Shown: positions 37,742-44,164 of the stretch, piece after piece | Numbering within the stretch: the stretch's first letter is position 1 | How the letters are laid out: every line of letters begins with the position of its first letter | Origin: Saccharibacillus deserti | GTDB taxonomy: Bacteria > Bacillota > Bacilli > Paenibacillales > Paenibacillaceae | Direction: 5' to 3' | Assembly (NCBI RefSeq): GCF_013618475.1 | Contig: NZ_JABJVN010000001.1 | Location: forward strand, 744,001-808,000 | DNA: 64,000 nt | Position numbers and translations under genes: made by a program | Notes under the pieces: generated by a model | The model's database searches: none | Seen by the model: only the letters and a program-made list of their open reading frames with translations | Told to the model about the DNA's origin: nothing

Positions 37742-38590
37742 TCAAAGACCAAAATCGTAGTAATCCTGGATCGCGTAGGAACGGAACCCGCAGCTCTCGT
37801 AGAGATGCAGGGCATTTTCGTTCTGCGTTTCCACTCCGATATAAGGGCGTCTGCCCGACTCGTTCTCGCGGCGAATAATCTGGGCGAGAATACTGCGTCC
37901 GAGTCCTTGTCCGCGGGAGCTGCGCTCGATAACGAAGCCGAACACCCAAGCCTGCGCAGGCGTATCGTAGTCCATCACAAAAGTACCGACCGAGCGCCCT
38001 TTATGGACGACCATGCTGCGGACACGGTTGACGCTGCGGCTTTCTTCATCAAGCATGGCCTGCGCATCTTCTTCGCTCGTACCGAATCCGTCGGAGCAGA
38101 GCTCCAGGATCGTAACGCGGTCTCCGGGTTCGTAAGGACGGTAAGAGACGGATACGCTTTGGCCTGCAGCTCGCGGCATCTCGTCTGCCGCATCCGCATG
38201 CCAAGCCATTTCGTGTTCGGAAAAATCGTAGCGGCAGCGAATCGTTTTTAGCCAGGCCCGGGCAGACGCCGAAGCTTGGGGCGCATTCAACAAAATCGTT
38301 GTCGTAGGCGCCGGATCGATCGAAGCCAGCGCTTCTTCCCACAGCCGGGTGAAAATTCCCCGTCTGCGGAATTCCGGATGGACCATGCCGCACACTTCGT
38401 ATTGACTGCCGAAACCGTACAGGGCTGCAAAGCCGACCAGCTGTCCGTTTTCGTAATAAAAATGATCCATATCAGGCGGACGCGTATCCATTTTCAGCAT
38501 ATCGCCGTTTAGTTTGAGCGAAAGATGATCCGTTTTCTCGCATAGATGCTGCAGCTCTTCGATTTCTTGAAGTTGTCGTTCGTTCAGCAA
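37742..38590 (-). CDS. GNAT-family N-acetyltransferase
   Basis: About 282 residues with two halves that each resemble a GNAT fold; the C-terminal one has the acetyl-CoA motif R-G-Q-G-L-G-R and the typical N-E-N-A-L-H-L-Y-E-S-C-G-F ending. The N-terminal half has a weaker site (R-R-R-G-I-F). Start choice is uncertain: TTG 38590 lies five bases after a perfect AGGAGG; an alternative TTG at 38620 has no site. Substrate unknown. Confidence 0.8.
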   Translation of the reverse strand: MLNERQLQEIEELQHLCEKTDHLSLKLNGDMLKMDTRPPDMDHFYYENGQLVGFAALYGFGSQYEVCGMVHPEFRRRGIFTRLWEEALASIDPAPTTTILLNAPQASASARAWLKTIRCRYDFSEHEMAWHADAADEMPRAAGQSVSVSYRPYEPGDRVTILELCSDGFGTSEEDAQAMLDEESRSVNRVRSMVVHKGRSVGTFVMDYDTPAQAWVFGFVIERSSRGQGLGRSILAQIIRRENESGRRPYIGVETQNENALHLYESCGFRSYAIQDYYDFGL

Positions 38591-38670
38591 AGGAACCTCC
38601 TGTCGCGGCGTGTTTGTCAACCGCTTCTCAAATACGGTTAGTATACCATGGAAACAGCCGTATACCGCAA

Positions 38671-38706
38671 AAAACCCGGCTGCAGATTGAACCTGCAGCC
38701 GGGTTT
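38671..38706 (-). terminator. Terminator downstream of yjfB
   Basis: CCCGGCTGCAG pairs with CTGCAGCCGGG; on the reverse strand the stem is followed by TTTTTT. Confidence 0.85.
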
Positions 38707-38718
38707 TGCATGAACCGT

Positions 38719-38895
38719 TTACGCGCGAAGGTCGATCGAGCCGCCAAGATGAGGAGAAGCGCTCGTTTCCAGCATTTTTGCCATCTGCTCGCCCTGCTGT
38801 TTCGCTTGATCCATCGAAATGCTCAAGACTTGTTTCGAAGCCTGTTGTCTAACTGCGACCTGGCTCATTGCCATGGAGAGTGCCGCGATATCCAT
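38719..38895 (-). CDS. yjfB: YjfB-family small protein, putative motility-linked
   Basis: Small gene of 58 codons. The protein begins M-D-I-A-A-L-S-M-A-M-S-Q and ends L-G-G-S-I-D-L-R-A, with Gln-rich helices between; this is the YjfB family pattern. In Bacillus subtilis yjfB belongs to the sigma-D motility regulon, function unknown. An excellent ribosome binding site (AAAGGAGGAACCGAT) precedes ATG, and a terminator follows. I looked for a sigma-D promoter upstream: a CCGATAA resembling the -10 box lies about 60 bp before the start, but without a matching -35. Confidence 0.85.
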   Translation of the reverse strand: MDIAALSMAMSQVAVRQQASKQVLSISMDQAKQQGEQMAKMLETSASPHLGGSIDLRA

Positions 38896-39000
38896 ATCGG
38901 TTCCTCCTTTCCGGCTGGCGGAGTCGGTTTTTGCCCAGACGCAAGCCTACCTGTGTTATCGGTTTCGATAAAGCGGGAAAGAATAGGGCTTTTGCAGGAG

Positions 39001-39029
39001 TTGACTTTTTCGCAAGAATAAGATAAAAT
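39001..39029 (+). promoter_or_regulatory. Sigma-A promoter of the candidate RNA gene
   Basis: TTGACT (39001-39006), exactly 17 bp, TAAAAT (39024-39029). It points rightward into a region with no credible open reading frame. Confidence 0.75.
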
Positions 39030-39035
39030 AATATA

Positions 39036-39465
39036 CATTGTGGACACTTGAATAACGAAAATGCACTTATAGCATGCTTTGAAGATCCGAATCGCACTGG
39101 CGCGGTCATCGGAGCCGCAAGGATGGAAGAGAGGTAGGGCTTTCGTTGTTTTAGATTTCAGAGAACGAAGCCTTTCACCGTATAGTGACAGCTCATGAAT
39201 TTTAACGAAACGATTTCGTTATGGACATGCAATCTGGCGGTTGTGTGCAAGAACGTATATAACGGGCAAGACAACGGGCGATTCGATCCATGAGAATCGG
39301 TCCGGCGAACGTAATCGTTCGGTTTGGCAAGAGTGCCGGCGTATGGCAAGACCGGCGAACGGTAAGAGGTTTCTCCGATTATTCAAGTGAAAAGCGGCGG
39401 CGGCACACAGCATGTGTCCGATAAGCCCGCTTGCGAACGGCTATCCTGCGGGATAGCCGTTTTTG
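39036..39465 (+). ncRNA. Candidate structured non-coding RNA, about 430 nt
   Basis: Between a good promoter (39001-39029) and an excellent terminator hairpin (AACGGCTATCC-TGCG-GGATAGCCGTT then TTTT, 39436-39464) lie about 400 bases without an open frame that has a ribosome binding site. The stretch is rich in local hairpins: GGCTTTCGTT/AACGAAGCC (39138-39172), AACGAAA-CGA-TTTCGTT (39204-39220), CGATTC/GAATCG (39279-39299) and CGAACG-TAAT-CGTTCG (39306-39321). The decamer CCGGCGAACG occurs twice (39302, 39352). I do not see the conserved cores of RNase P, tmRNA, SRP RNA, T-box, cobalamin or glmS RNAs. It may be a trans-acting RNA or an unassigned structured class. Confidence 0.55.
39436..39465 (+). 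terminator. Rho-independent terminator of the candidate RNA
   Basis: Perfect 11-bp stem with TGCG loop followed by TTTTTG. Confidence 0.9.
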
Positions 39466-39504
39466 TGTTTGCTTTTCATCTGCGCAGCCTTGATTCCTTC
39501 GCGA

Positions 39505-39519
39505 AATAGATTTATACTT
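39505..39519 (+). promoter_or_regulatory. PerR-box-like inverted repeat before the Fur-family gene
   Basis: TTATACTTATTCTAA differs from the PerR consensus TTATAATNATTATAA at only two symmetric positions. It lies about 55-65 bp before the Fur-family regulator, suggesting autoregulation (inference). Exact coordinates may be off by a base or two. Confidence 0.5.
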
Positions 39520-39571
39520 ATTCTAAGTTGAAATTATATAAAAAAATTGACCATAAATGGGGAATAAGAAG

Positions 39572-39967
39572 ATGAAATCGATCAATTTGACGACCCAACG
39601 GCAGGCCGTATACGATGTGGTCCGCGAATCCGAAGACCATCCCACGGCGGCTGACGTGATGAACCGTCTAGTGGAGCGGGGGCACAGTTTCGCTTACGGG
39701 ACCGTCTACAATTCGCTGCGTTACCTGACCGACAAAGATTTGCTCCGCGAACTCAAATTGGGCGAAACGGCAAGCCGGTACGATGCGAGAACGGACGATC
39801 ACCAGCATATCGTATGCGAAATTTGCGGGAAAGTGGACGAAGTCACGGTACCGGTGCCGGAAGACTGGTTGACCCGGGTAGCGGAAGAAACGGGATACGA
39901 GGTGCAGGGCGCCCATATCGTGGTGGAAGGAGTGTGCGGGGCATGCAGAAGCAAGCGCAGGAAGTGA
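39572..39967 (+). CDS. Fur/PerR-family metalloregulator
   Basis: Repressor of 131 residues: winged helix, then dimerisation domain. The metal-site residues S-R-Y-D and D-H-Q-H are present, as are the two structural-zinc CxxC pairs (C-E-I-C and C-G-A-C). At the position where PerR has Asp 104 (C-G-K-I-V-D) this protein has Glu (C-G-K-V-D-E), the Fur-like state. The neighbouring catalase and the PerR-like box favour a peroxide role, the Glu a Fur role; I leave it undecided. ATG 39572 or ATG 39557, 15 bp earlier, could be the start. The next gene overlaps by 25 bp. Confidence 0.85.
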   Translation: MKSINLTTQRQAVYDVVRESEDHPTAADVMNRLVERGHSFAYGTVYNSLRYLTDKDLLRELKLGETASRYDARTDDHQHIVCEICGKVDEVTVPVPEDWLTRVAEETGYEVQGAHIVVEGVCGACRSKRRK

Positions 39968-40716
39968 TTTTTACGGATATGGCGTCTTTGGAGCCGGAAG
40001 TCTGCGAGATGACCAGACGCATCATCGTGGTCAGTCCTTTTCCGGGACGGATGCACGAGCTGATGCGGACGCTGATGGAAGCGTGTTTCGACGTGCTTGT
40101 TTTTCATCGTTGGGAGCATACGGAAGCGGGAGCGCTTCAGCCCGATCTGTTGATCTTCGATGTGAGCGGTTCGCAGGATGAAGATCCGGTCGGCGCTTTT
40201 CGGGAAAATATGCACCCGGTTCATGCCGCGGTACCGACGCTTTTCCTTGTAGACGAACGCATGCTGGAAGAAGACAGTGCGGTCGGCGGGCACGAAGAAC
40301 TGCTGGTTTGGCCGGCGCGTCCGCAGGAAGGGCTGCATCATGTTCGCCGTATTTTGCGCAGCGCGGCTTCGCGCACGCTTGAAACTTCTTTTGCGCCCGA
40401 CCCGGAATCCGTACGCGATCAATGGATCTTCAAAGACCTGCGTATCGACCGCCGCCGGATGACCGTATACCGAGGGGGAGCCCGAATCGACCTGACCAAG
40501 ACGGAGTACGAGCTGATGCTGCTGCTGATCGAAGGACAAGGAAGCGTACGTACGCGCGAAGAGATGCTGAACCGCATATGGGGAACGCAGTATTTCGGGG
40601 GCAGCAACGTCGTTGACGTACATGTGAAAAGTTTGCGCAAAAAGTTGGGCGACAGTGCCGGAAAACCGCTGTATGTAGCGACGGTTCGCGGAGTCGGGTA
40701 TCGTTTGGCGGATTGA
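39943..40716 (+). CDS. OmpR-type winged-helix regulator with degenerate receiver domain
   Basis: Protein of 257 residues. The C-terminal ~100 residues are a clear OmpR/PhoB winged helix (L-T-K-T-E-Y-E-L-M, S-N-V-V-D-V-H-V-K-S-L-R-K-K-L, V-R-G-V-G-Y-R-L). The N-terminal part follows the receiver fold but strand 1 reads I-I-V-V-S-P-F instead of the acidic pair, the Thr/Ser of strand 4 is Val and the usual K-P is W-P; only Asp 73 in I-F-D-V-S remains. It cannot be phosphorylated in the usual way. No histidine kinase is adjacent. ATG 39943 has AAGGAG ten bases upstream, inside the Fur-family gene, so the two regulators are coupled. Confidence 0.8.
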   Translation: MQKQAQEVIFTDMASLEPEVCEMTRRIIVVSPFPGRMHELMRTLMEACFDVLVFHRWEHTEAGALQPDLLIFDVSGSQDEDPVGAFRENMHPVHAAVPTLFLVDERMLEEDSAVGGHEELLVWPARPQEGLHHVRRILRSAASRTLETSFAPDPESVRDQWIFKDLRIDRRRMTVYRGGARIDLTKTEYELMLLLIEGQGSVRTREEMLNRIWGTQYFGGSNVVDVHVKSLRKKLGDSAGKPLYVATVRGVGYRLAD

Positions 40717-40822
40717 AGGGCAAAGGCGGCGCGCTCTCGCGCCTCTTCACGGGATCTTCACGTAAAGCTCAAGTTTCCCTCATGATCGCCCGACGGGAGG
40801 ATGGTAGAATTCAATTATTGAT

Positions 40823-40848
40823 TTAGAAAAAGTCTAATATCAATTCTA
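40823..40848 (+). promoter_or_regulatory. Possible PerR-type operator before catalase
   Basis: TTAGAAAAAGTCTAA (40823-40837) is an imperfect dyad with TTAGA/TCTAA ends and is followed by another TTCTAA half-site (40844-40849). The same TTCTAA end occurs in the box before the Fur-family gene. Match to the PerR consensus is only partial. Confidence 0.35.
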
Positions 40849-40903
40849 AATCCATTGAATGAGTTCTGTACTCTATCCTCAATCCGGAAAGGAAGATTCT
40901 GAG

Positions 40904-42361
40904 ATGACCGATTCCAAATTGACGACCAACCAGGGGGCTCCTGTCGGAGACAACCAAAATTCCAGAACGGCGGGACGCCGGGGGCCGGCGCTGCTGGAAG
41001 ATTACCATCTGCTCGAGAAGCTGGCTCATTTCGACCGCGAGCGTATTCCCGAGCGTGTCGTGCATGCGCGCGGAGCGGGCGCTCACGGCGTATTCCGAAC
41101 CGAACGCGGGATGGCTGCCTATACACGCGCGGCATTTCTGCAGGAAGCTGGACTCGAAACCCCCGTATTTGTCCGGTTCTCGACCGTTATTCACGGCACC
41201 GGTTCGCCGGAAACGGCCCGAGATCCGCGCGGATTTGCAGTCAAGTTTTATACCGGGGAAGGCAACTATGATCTTGTCGGCAACCATCTGCCGGTGTTTT
41301 TTATCCGTGATGCGATCAAATTCCCGGACATGGTGCATTCGCTCAAGCCGGATCCGCAGTCCAATCGGCAGGAGCCGGCCCGTTACTGGGACTTTATGAC
41401 ACGGATGCCGGAATCGACCCATATGATGACCTGGCTGTTCTCGGATCACGGCACGCCGGCCAATTATCGCGAAATGGACGGCTTCGGCGTTCATGCGTTC
41501 AAATGGGTGAATGCCTCCGGAGAAGTCGTCTACGTCAAATATAAATGGGAATCGAAGCAGGGCGTCCGTACGCTGGACACTTCGGAAGTACGCGAGATTC
41601 AGGGCCGTGATTTCAACCATGCGACGCGCGATTTGTTCGATCGGATCGAAGCAGGCGATTTCCCGGAATGGACACTTCGCGTGCAGATGATCCGGGCGGA
41701 GCACATCGACGATTACGAATTCGATCCGCTCGATCCGACAAAAGTCTGGCCGGAAGAACAGTTTCCGCTGCAAACGGTGGGTACGATGACACTGAACCGC
41801 AATCCGCAGGATTTCTTCGCCGAAGTCGAGCAGTCCGCGTTTTCGCCAAGCGCTCTGGTGCCGGGAATCGAACCTTCGGAAGACAAACTGCTGCAGGGCC
41901 GTCTGTTCTCCTATCCGGACACGCAGCGCTACCGTCTGGGCGCCAACTACCTCCAACTGCCGGTCAACTGTCCGTATGCGCCCGTGCGCAATTATCAGCA
42001 GGGCGGGGCCATGAATATGCGGGGCCGTATGGAAAAAGAAAATTATGAACCCAACCGGTACGAAGAAAGCCCGGTCGAAGATCCTGCATTCCGCGAATCC
42101 GAGCCTGAATTGGAAGGGCGTGCAGGCCGTCAGCAGATCGCGAAGACCGACGATTTCACCCAGGCCGGCATGCAGTACCGTTCTTATACGGCCGAAGAAC
42201 AGGATCATCTGATCGCCAATATCGTAAACGATCTGAGCGGGGTCGGTCAGGAGATCCAACTGCGGGCGATCTGCAACTTTGTACGCGCCGACCGCGAATA
42301 CGGCATGCGCCTTGCCCGTGAACTCGGCGTGGACGTTTCCTCTTTTATGGGAGGACGCTGA
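40904..42361 (+). CDS. katA: Monofunctional haem catalase
   Basis: Clade 3 small-subunit catalase of 485 residues, matching the usual length of KatA. The distal His motif is F-D-R-E-R-I-P-E-R-V-V-H-A-R-G, the distal Asn lies in the G-N-H-L-P-V-F-F-I-R-D block, and the proximal Tyr in R-L-F-S-Y-P-D-T-Q-R-Y-R-L-G. ATG 40904 after AAAGGAAGATTCTGAG is preferred over ATG 40859. It lies 187 bp after the degenerate-receiver regulator, with its own probable promoter and operator. Confidence 0.95.
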   Translation: MTDSKLTTNQGAPVGDNQNSRTAGRRGPALLEDYHLLEKLAHFDRERIPERVVHARGAGAHGVFRTERGMAAYTRAAFLQEAGLETPVFVRFSTVIHGTGSPETARDPRGFAVKFYTGEGNYDLVGNHLPVFFIRDAIKFPDMVHSLKPDPQSNRQEPARYWDFMTRMPESTHMMTWLFSDHGTPANYREMDGFGVHAFKWVNASGEVVYVKYKWESKQGVRTLDTSEVREIQGRDFNHATRDLFDRIEAGDFPEWTLRVQMIRAEHIDDYEFDPLDPTKVWPEEQFPLQTVGTMTLNRNPQDFFAEVEQSAFSPSALVPGIEPSEDKLLQGRLFSYPDTQRYRLGANYLQLPVNCPYAPVRNYQQGGAMNMRGRMEKENYEPNRYEESPVEDPAFRESEPELEGRAGRQQIAKTDDFTQAGMQYRSYTAEEQDHLIANIVNDLSGVGQEIQLRAICNFVRADREYGMRLARELGVDVSSFMGGR

Positions 42362-42384
42362 ACCGAAAAAATAGAGAAAAAAAG

Positions 42385-42418
42385 GCCGGGGTTCGCATCC
42401 AATGATGCGAACCCCGGC
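42385..42418. terminator. Bidirectional terminator between catalase and the KAS III-like gene
   Basis: GCCGGGGTTCGCATC pairs perfectly with GATGCGAACCCCGGC around four bases; A-run on the left gives a U-run for the reverse strand. Confidence 0.9.
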
Positions 42419-42457
42419 TTTGCTGCAGTCGGGCCGCCGTACGATTGAAGAATCGGC

Positions 42458-43444
42458 TTAATACTTGAACAGCATCGCGACCAGTTGGAAGCCCGAACCG
42501 ATCGACCAGAACAATACATAATCGCCGCGCTTTACGCGTCCGGTCTCGACCGCTTCGTGCAGGGCGATAAACGGGCTGCTTGTCCCGGTATAACCGAATC
42601 GGTCTCCGACATAAAGCATTTGTTCGTCGCCGAGTCCGAACTGCCGCTGGATTTTCAGTACATTTGCGAGCGAAAACTGGGACAGGCAGTAGCTGCCGAC
42701 CTCCCGCGGCGTTACGCCGTTGCGGCCGAGCAGCTTCTCGAGCATTTCGTAGGTCGGCGGCATGGCGGCATGCGCTTCGAACGGAAGCCAGAGAATGCTC
42801 TGCTTGGCGGAGCCGTATTTGACGGTCTTCGCCAGTCCTTCCGCCGGATAACGGATAAAGTCGCGGTTGACCGGATCGGTATGATAGATGGAATCGATAA
42901 ACCCGCTTTCTTCTTCCGTACGCTCCAGGACGACGGCTGCGGCTGCATCGCCGTAATTGGCATAGGTAATGGCGCTGTCCGGATCGCTGATCAGGGTATT
43001 GTAGTCCGAACCGATAATCAAAGCGCGCCGGATATGCGGACTTGTGAGCATATAGCGGCTGGCATGATCCACGGCGACGACCATACCCGCGCAGTTGGCG
43101 TTGGAATCCATGACCATGGCCTGGGAGCCGGCTCCGATCGCGGCATGCACATACAGGGCGTTGACCGGGAAAGTCGTCTCGGGCAGCTGGGTCGAAAACA
43201 CGATCATATCGATGTCGGATCCCTGCAGACCGGCTTTGGCGAGTACCTTTTTGGCCGCTTCGATCCCCATGGTCAAGCCGTTTTCCTCGCTGCTGTCGAT
43301 GACATAACGCGATTTGCGGCCCATATGTTCCATGAAGCGCCGAATATCTTGGTCCTTACGGTCAAAATGTTCGAAATAAAATTCGTTGTCGATCGCGTTT
43401 TCGGGATGGTAAATATCTACGGCTTCAATACGAATACGGCTCAT
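42458..43444 (-). CDS. 3-oxoacyl-ACP synthase III-like protein with altered active site
   Basis: Thiolase-fold protein of 328 residues, KAS III (FabH) family. The nucleophile is kept: Cys 118 in N-A-N-C-A-G. The two other catalytic residues of FabH are not: the P-H-Q-A-N-L-R-I block reads L-S-Q-F-S-L-A-N-V-L-K-I, and the G-N-T-S-A-A-S block reads G-Y-T-G-T-S-S. Loss of the decarboxylating His/Asn pair suggests an acyl-transfer rather than a Claisen-condensing role (inference). Monocistronic, or followed by nothing on this strand; the STAS-like gene lies upstream behind its own terminator. Confidence 0.85.
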   Translation of the reverse strand: MSRIRIEAVDIYHPENAIDNEFYFEHFDRKDQDIRRFMEHMGRKSRYVIDSSEENGLTMGIEAAKKVLAKAGLQGSDIDMIVFSTQLPETTFPVNALYVHAAIGAGSQAMVMDSNANCAGMVVAVDHASRYMLTSPHIRRALIIGSDYNTLISDPDSAITYANYGDAAAAVVLERTEEESGFIDSIYHTDPVNRDFIRYPAEGLAKTVKYGSAKQSILWLPFEAHAAMPPTYEMLEKLLGRNGVTPREVGSYCLSQFSLANVLKIQRQFGLGDEQMLYVGDRFGYTGTSSPFIALHEAVETGRVKRGDYVLFWSIGSGFQLVAMLFKY

Positions 43445-43480
43445 GCGAAGGTCTCCTTTTCCTATGTAACATCGACGCGC

Positions 43481-43512
43481 AAAACAAGACTCCGCAGTTG
43501 AAGGGCGGAGTC
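43481..43512 (-). terminator. Terminator after the STAS-like gene
   Basis: On the reverse strand GACTCCGC pairs with GCGGAGTC, followed by TTGTTTTG. Confidence 0.75.
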
Positions 43513-43538
43513 CCGAAAGGTTGAACCGGGGTTCGGAT

Positions 43539-43889
43539 TTATTTCGTTACGATTTCGATCGTGTTCAGGCCGGCTTCGCGGGCAACCCGCGCCAACTGCA
43601 TCTTGATAATCATCTGGGCGGCGCTGATAATGAAAACGACTTTTTGGAAGCCGGTTTCTTTGTAGCCCGCAAACGAACCTTTCAGCTTATCGATTTCTTC
43701 CGTACCAAGCAGATCCATATCCCGGCAGTCTACTTCGAGCGTAAAAGTTTTCGCATCGATCGAAGACGCCATTTTTGCGTAATCGCGTACGAAATTTTGG
43801 TAGTCTTGGGGAGTAAAGGTACCGCTAACTTTCATGTCCACTTTCTTTGCCGCCTGGTTGGTCTGAATACTGTATGGAGCTTGTGCCAT
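43539..43889 (-). CDS. Small STAS-like protein
   Basis: Soluble protein of 116 residues with the alternating beta-alpha pattern of STAS domains (M-K-V-S-G-T-F-T strand, L-E-V-D-C-R-D-M-D-L-L-G-T-E-E loop, then helix). In anti-anti-sigma factors the loop carries a phosphorylatable Ser; here the nearest residue is the Thr of G-T-E-E, so partner-switching is possible but unproven. ATG 43889 is chosen from the size of the domain; the longer frame to 44000 has no site. Function unknown. Confidence 0.7.
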   Translation of the reverse strand: MAQAPYSIQTNQAAKKVDMKVSGTFTPQDYQNFVRDYAKMASSIDAKTFTLEVDCRDMDLLGTEEIDKLKGSFAGYKETGFQKVVFIISAAQMIIKMQLARVAREAGLNTIEIVTK

Positions 43890-44095
43890 GATAAGTTTTT
43901 CCTGCCTCTCAATATTTTCTATACCTCTTTCTTTATATCGGCGCGGAGCCCGGAGAATGAAGAGACCTACAATTATTCTACATTTTTTTTTGCAGGCCAT
44001 GATACCAAAAAGGAAGAAACGGCGGAAGATATTTCGGATCTGATGCCCAAAGCAAAACGCCGCCGTCCGTACGAGCGAAGGAAAGTGGACGTAAA

Positions 44096-44125
44096 TTGGC
44101 GCAGCGGCGCAGCGTAAGATAAAAT
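44096..44125 (+). promoter_or_regulatory. Putative promoter of the UbiD-type gene
   Basis: TTGGCG, 18-bp spacer, TAAAAT; about 40 bp before the start codon. Confidence 0.5.
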
Positions 44126-44164
44126 AAGAGAATAATCACAACCGGAATAGGAGAGCCTGACGCC

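Noticed and set aside
39158-39413. Small reverse-strand frames inside the candidate RNA
   Set aside because: Overlapping short frames without ribosome binding sites; they arise from the symmetrical hairpins.
44043-44117. Short basic peptide frame just before the UbiD-type gene
   Set aside because: Coding-like composition (K-A-K-R-R-R-P-Y-E-R-R-K), but the ATG has no properly spaced ribosome binding site and the frame overlaps the promoter of the next gene.
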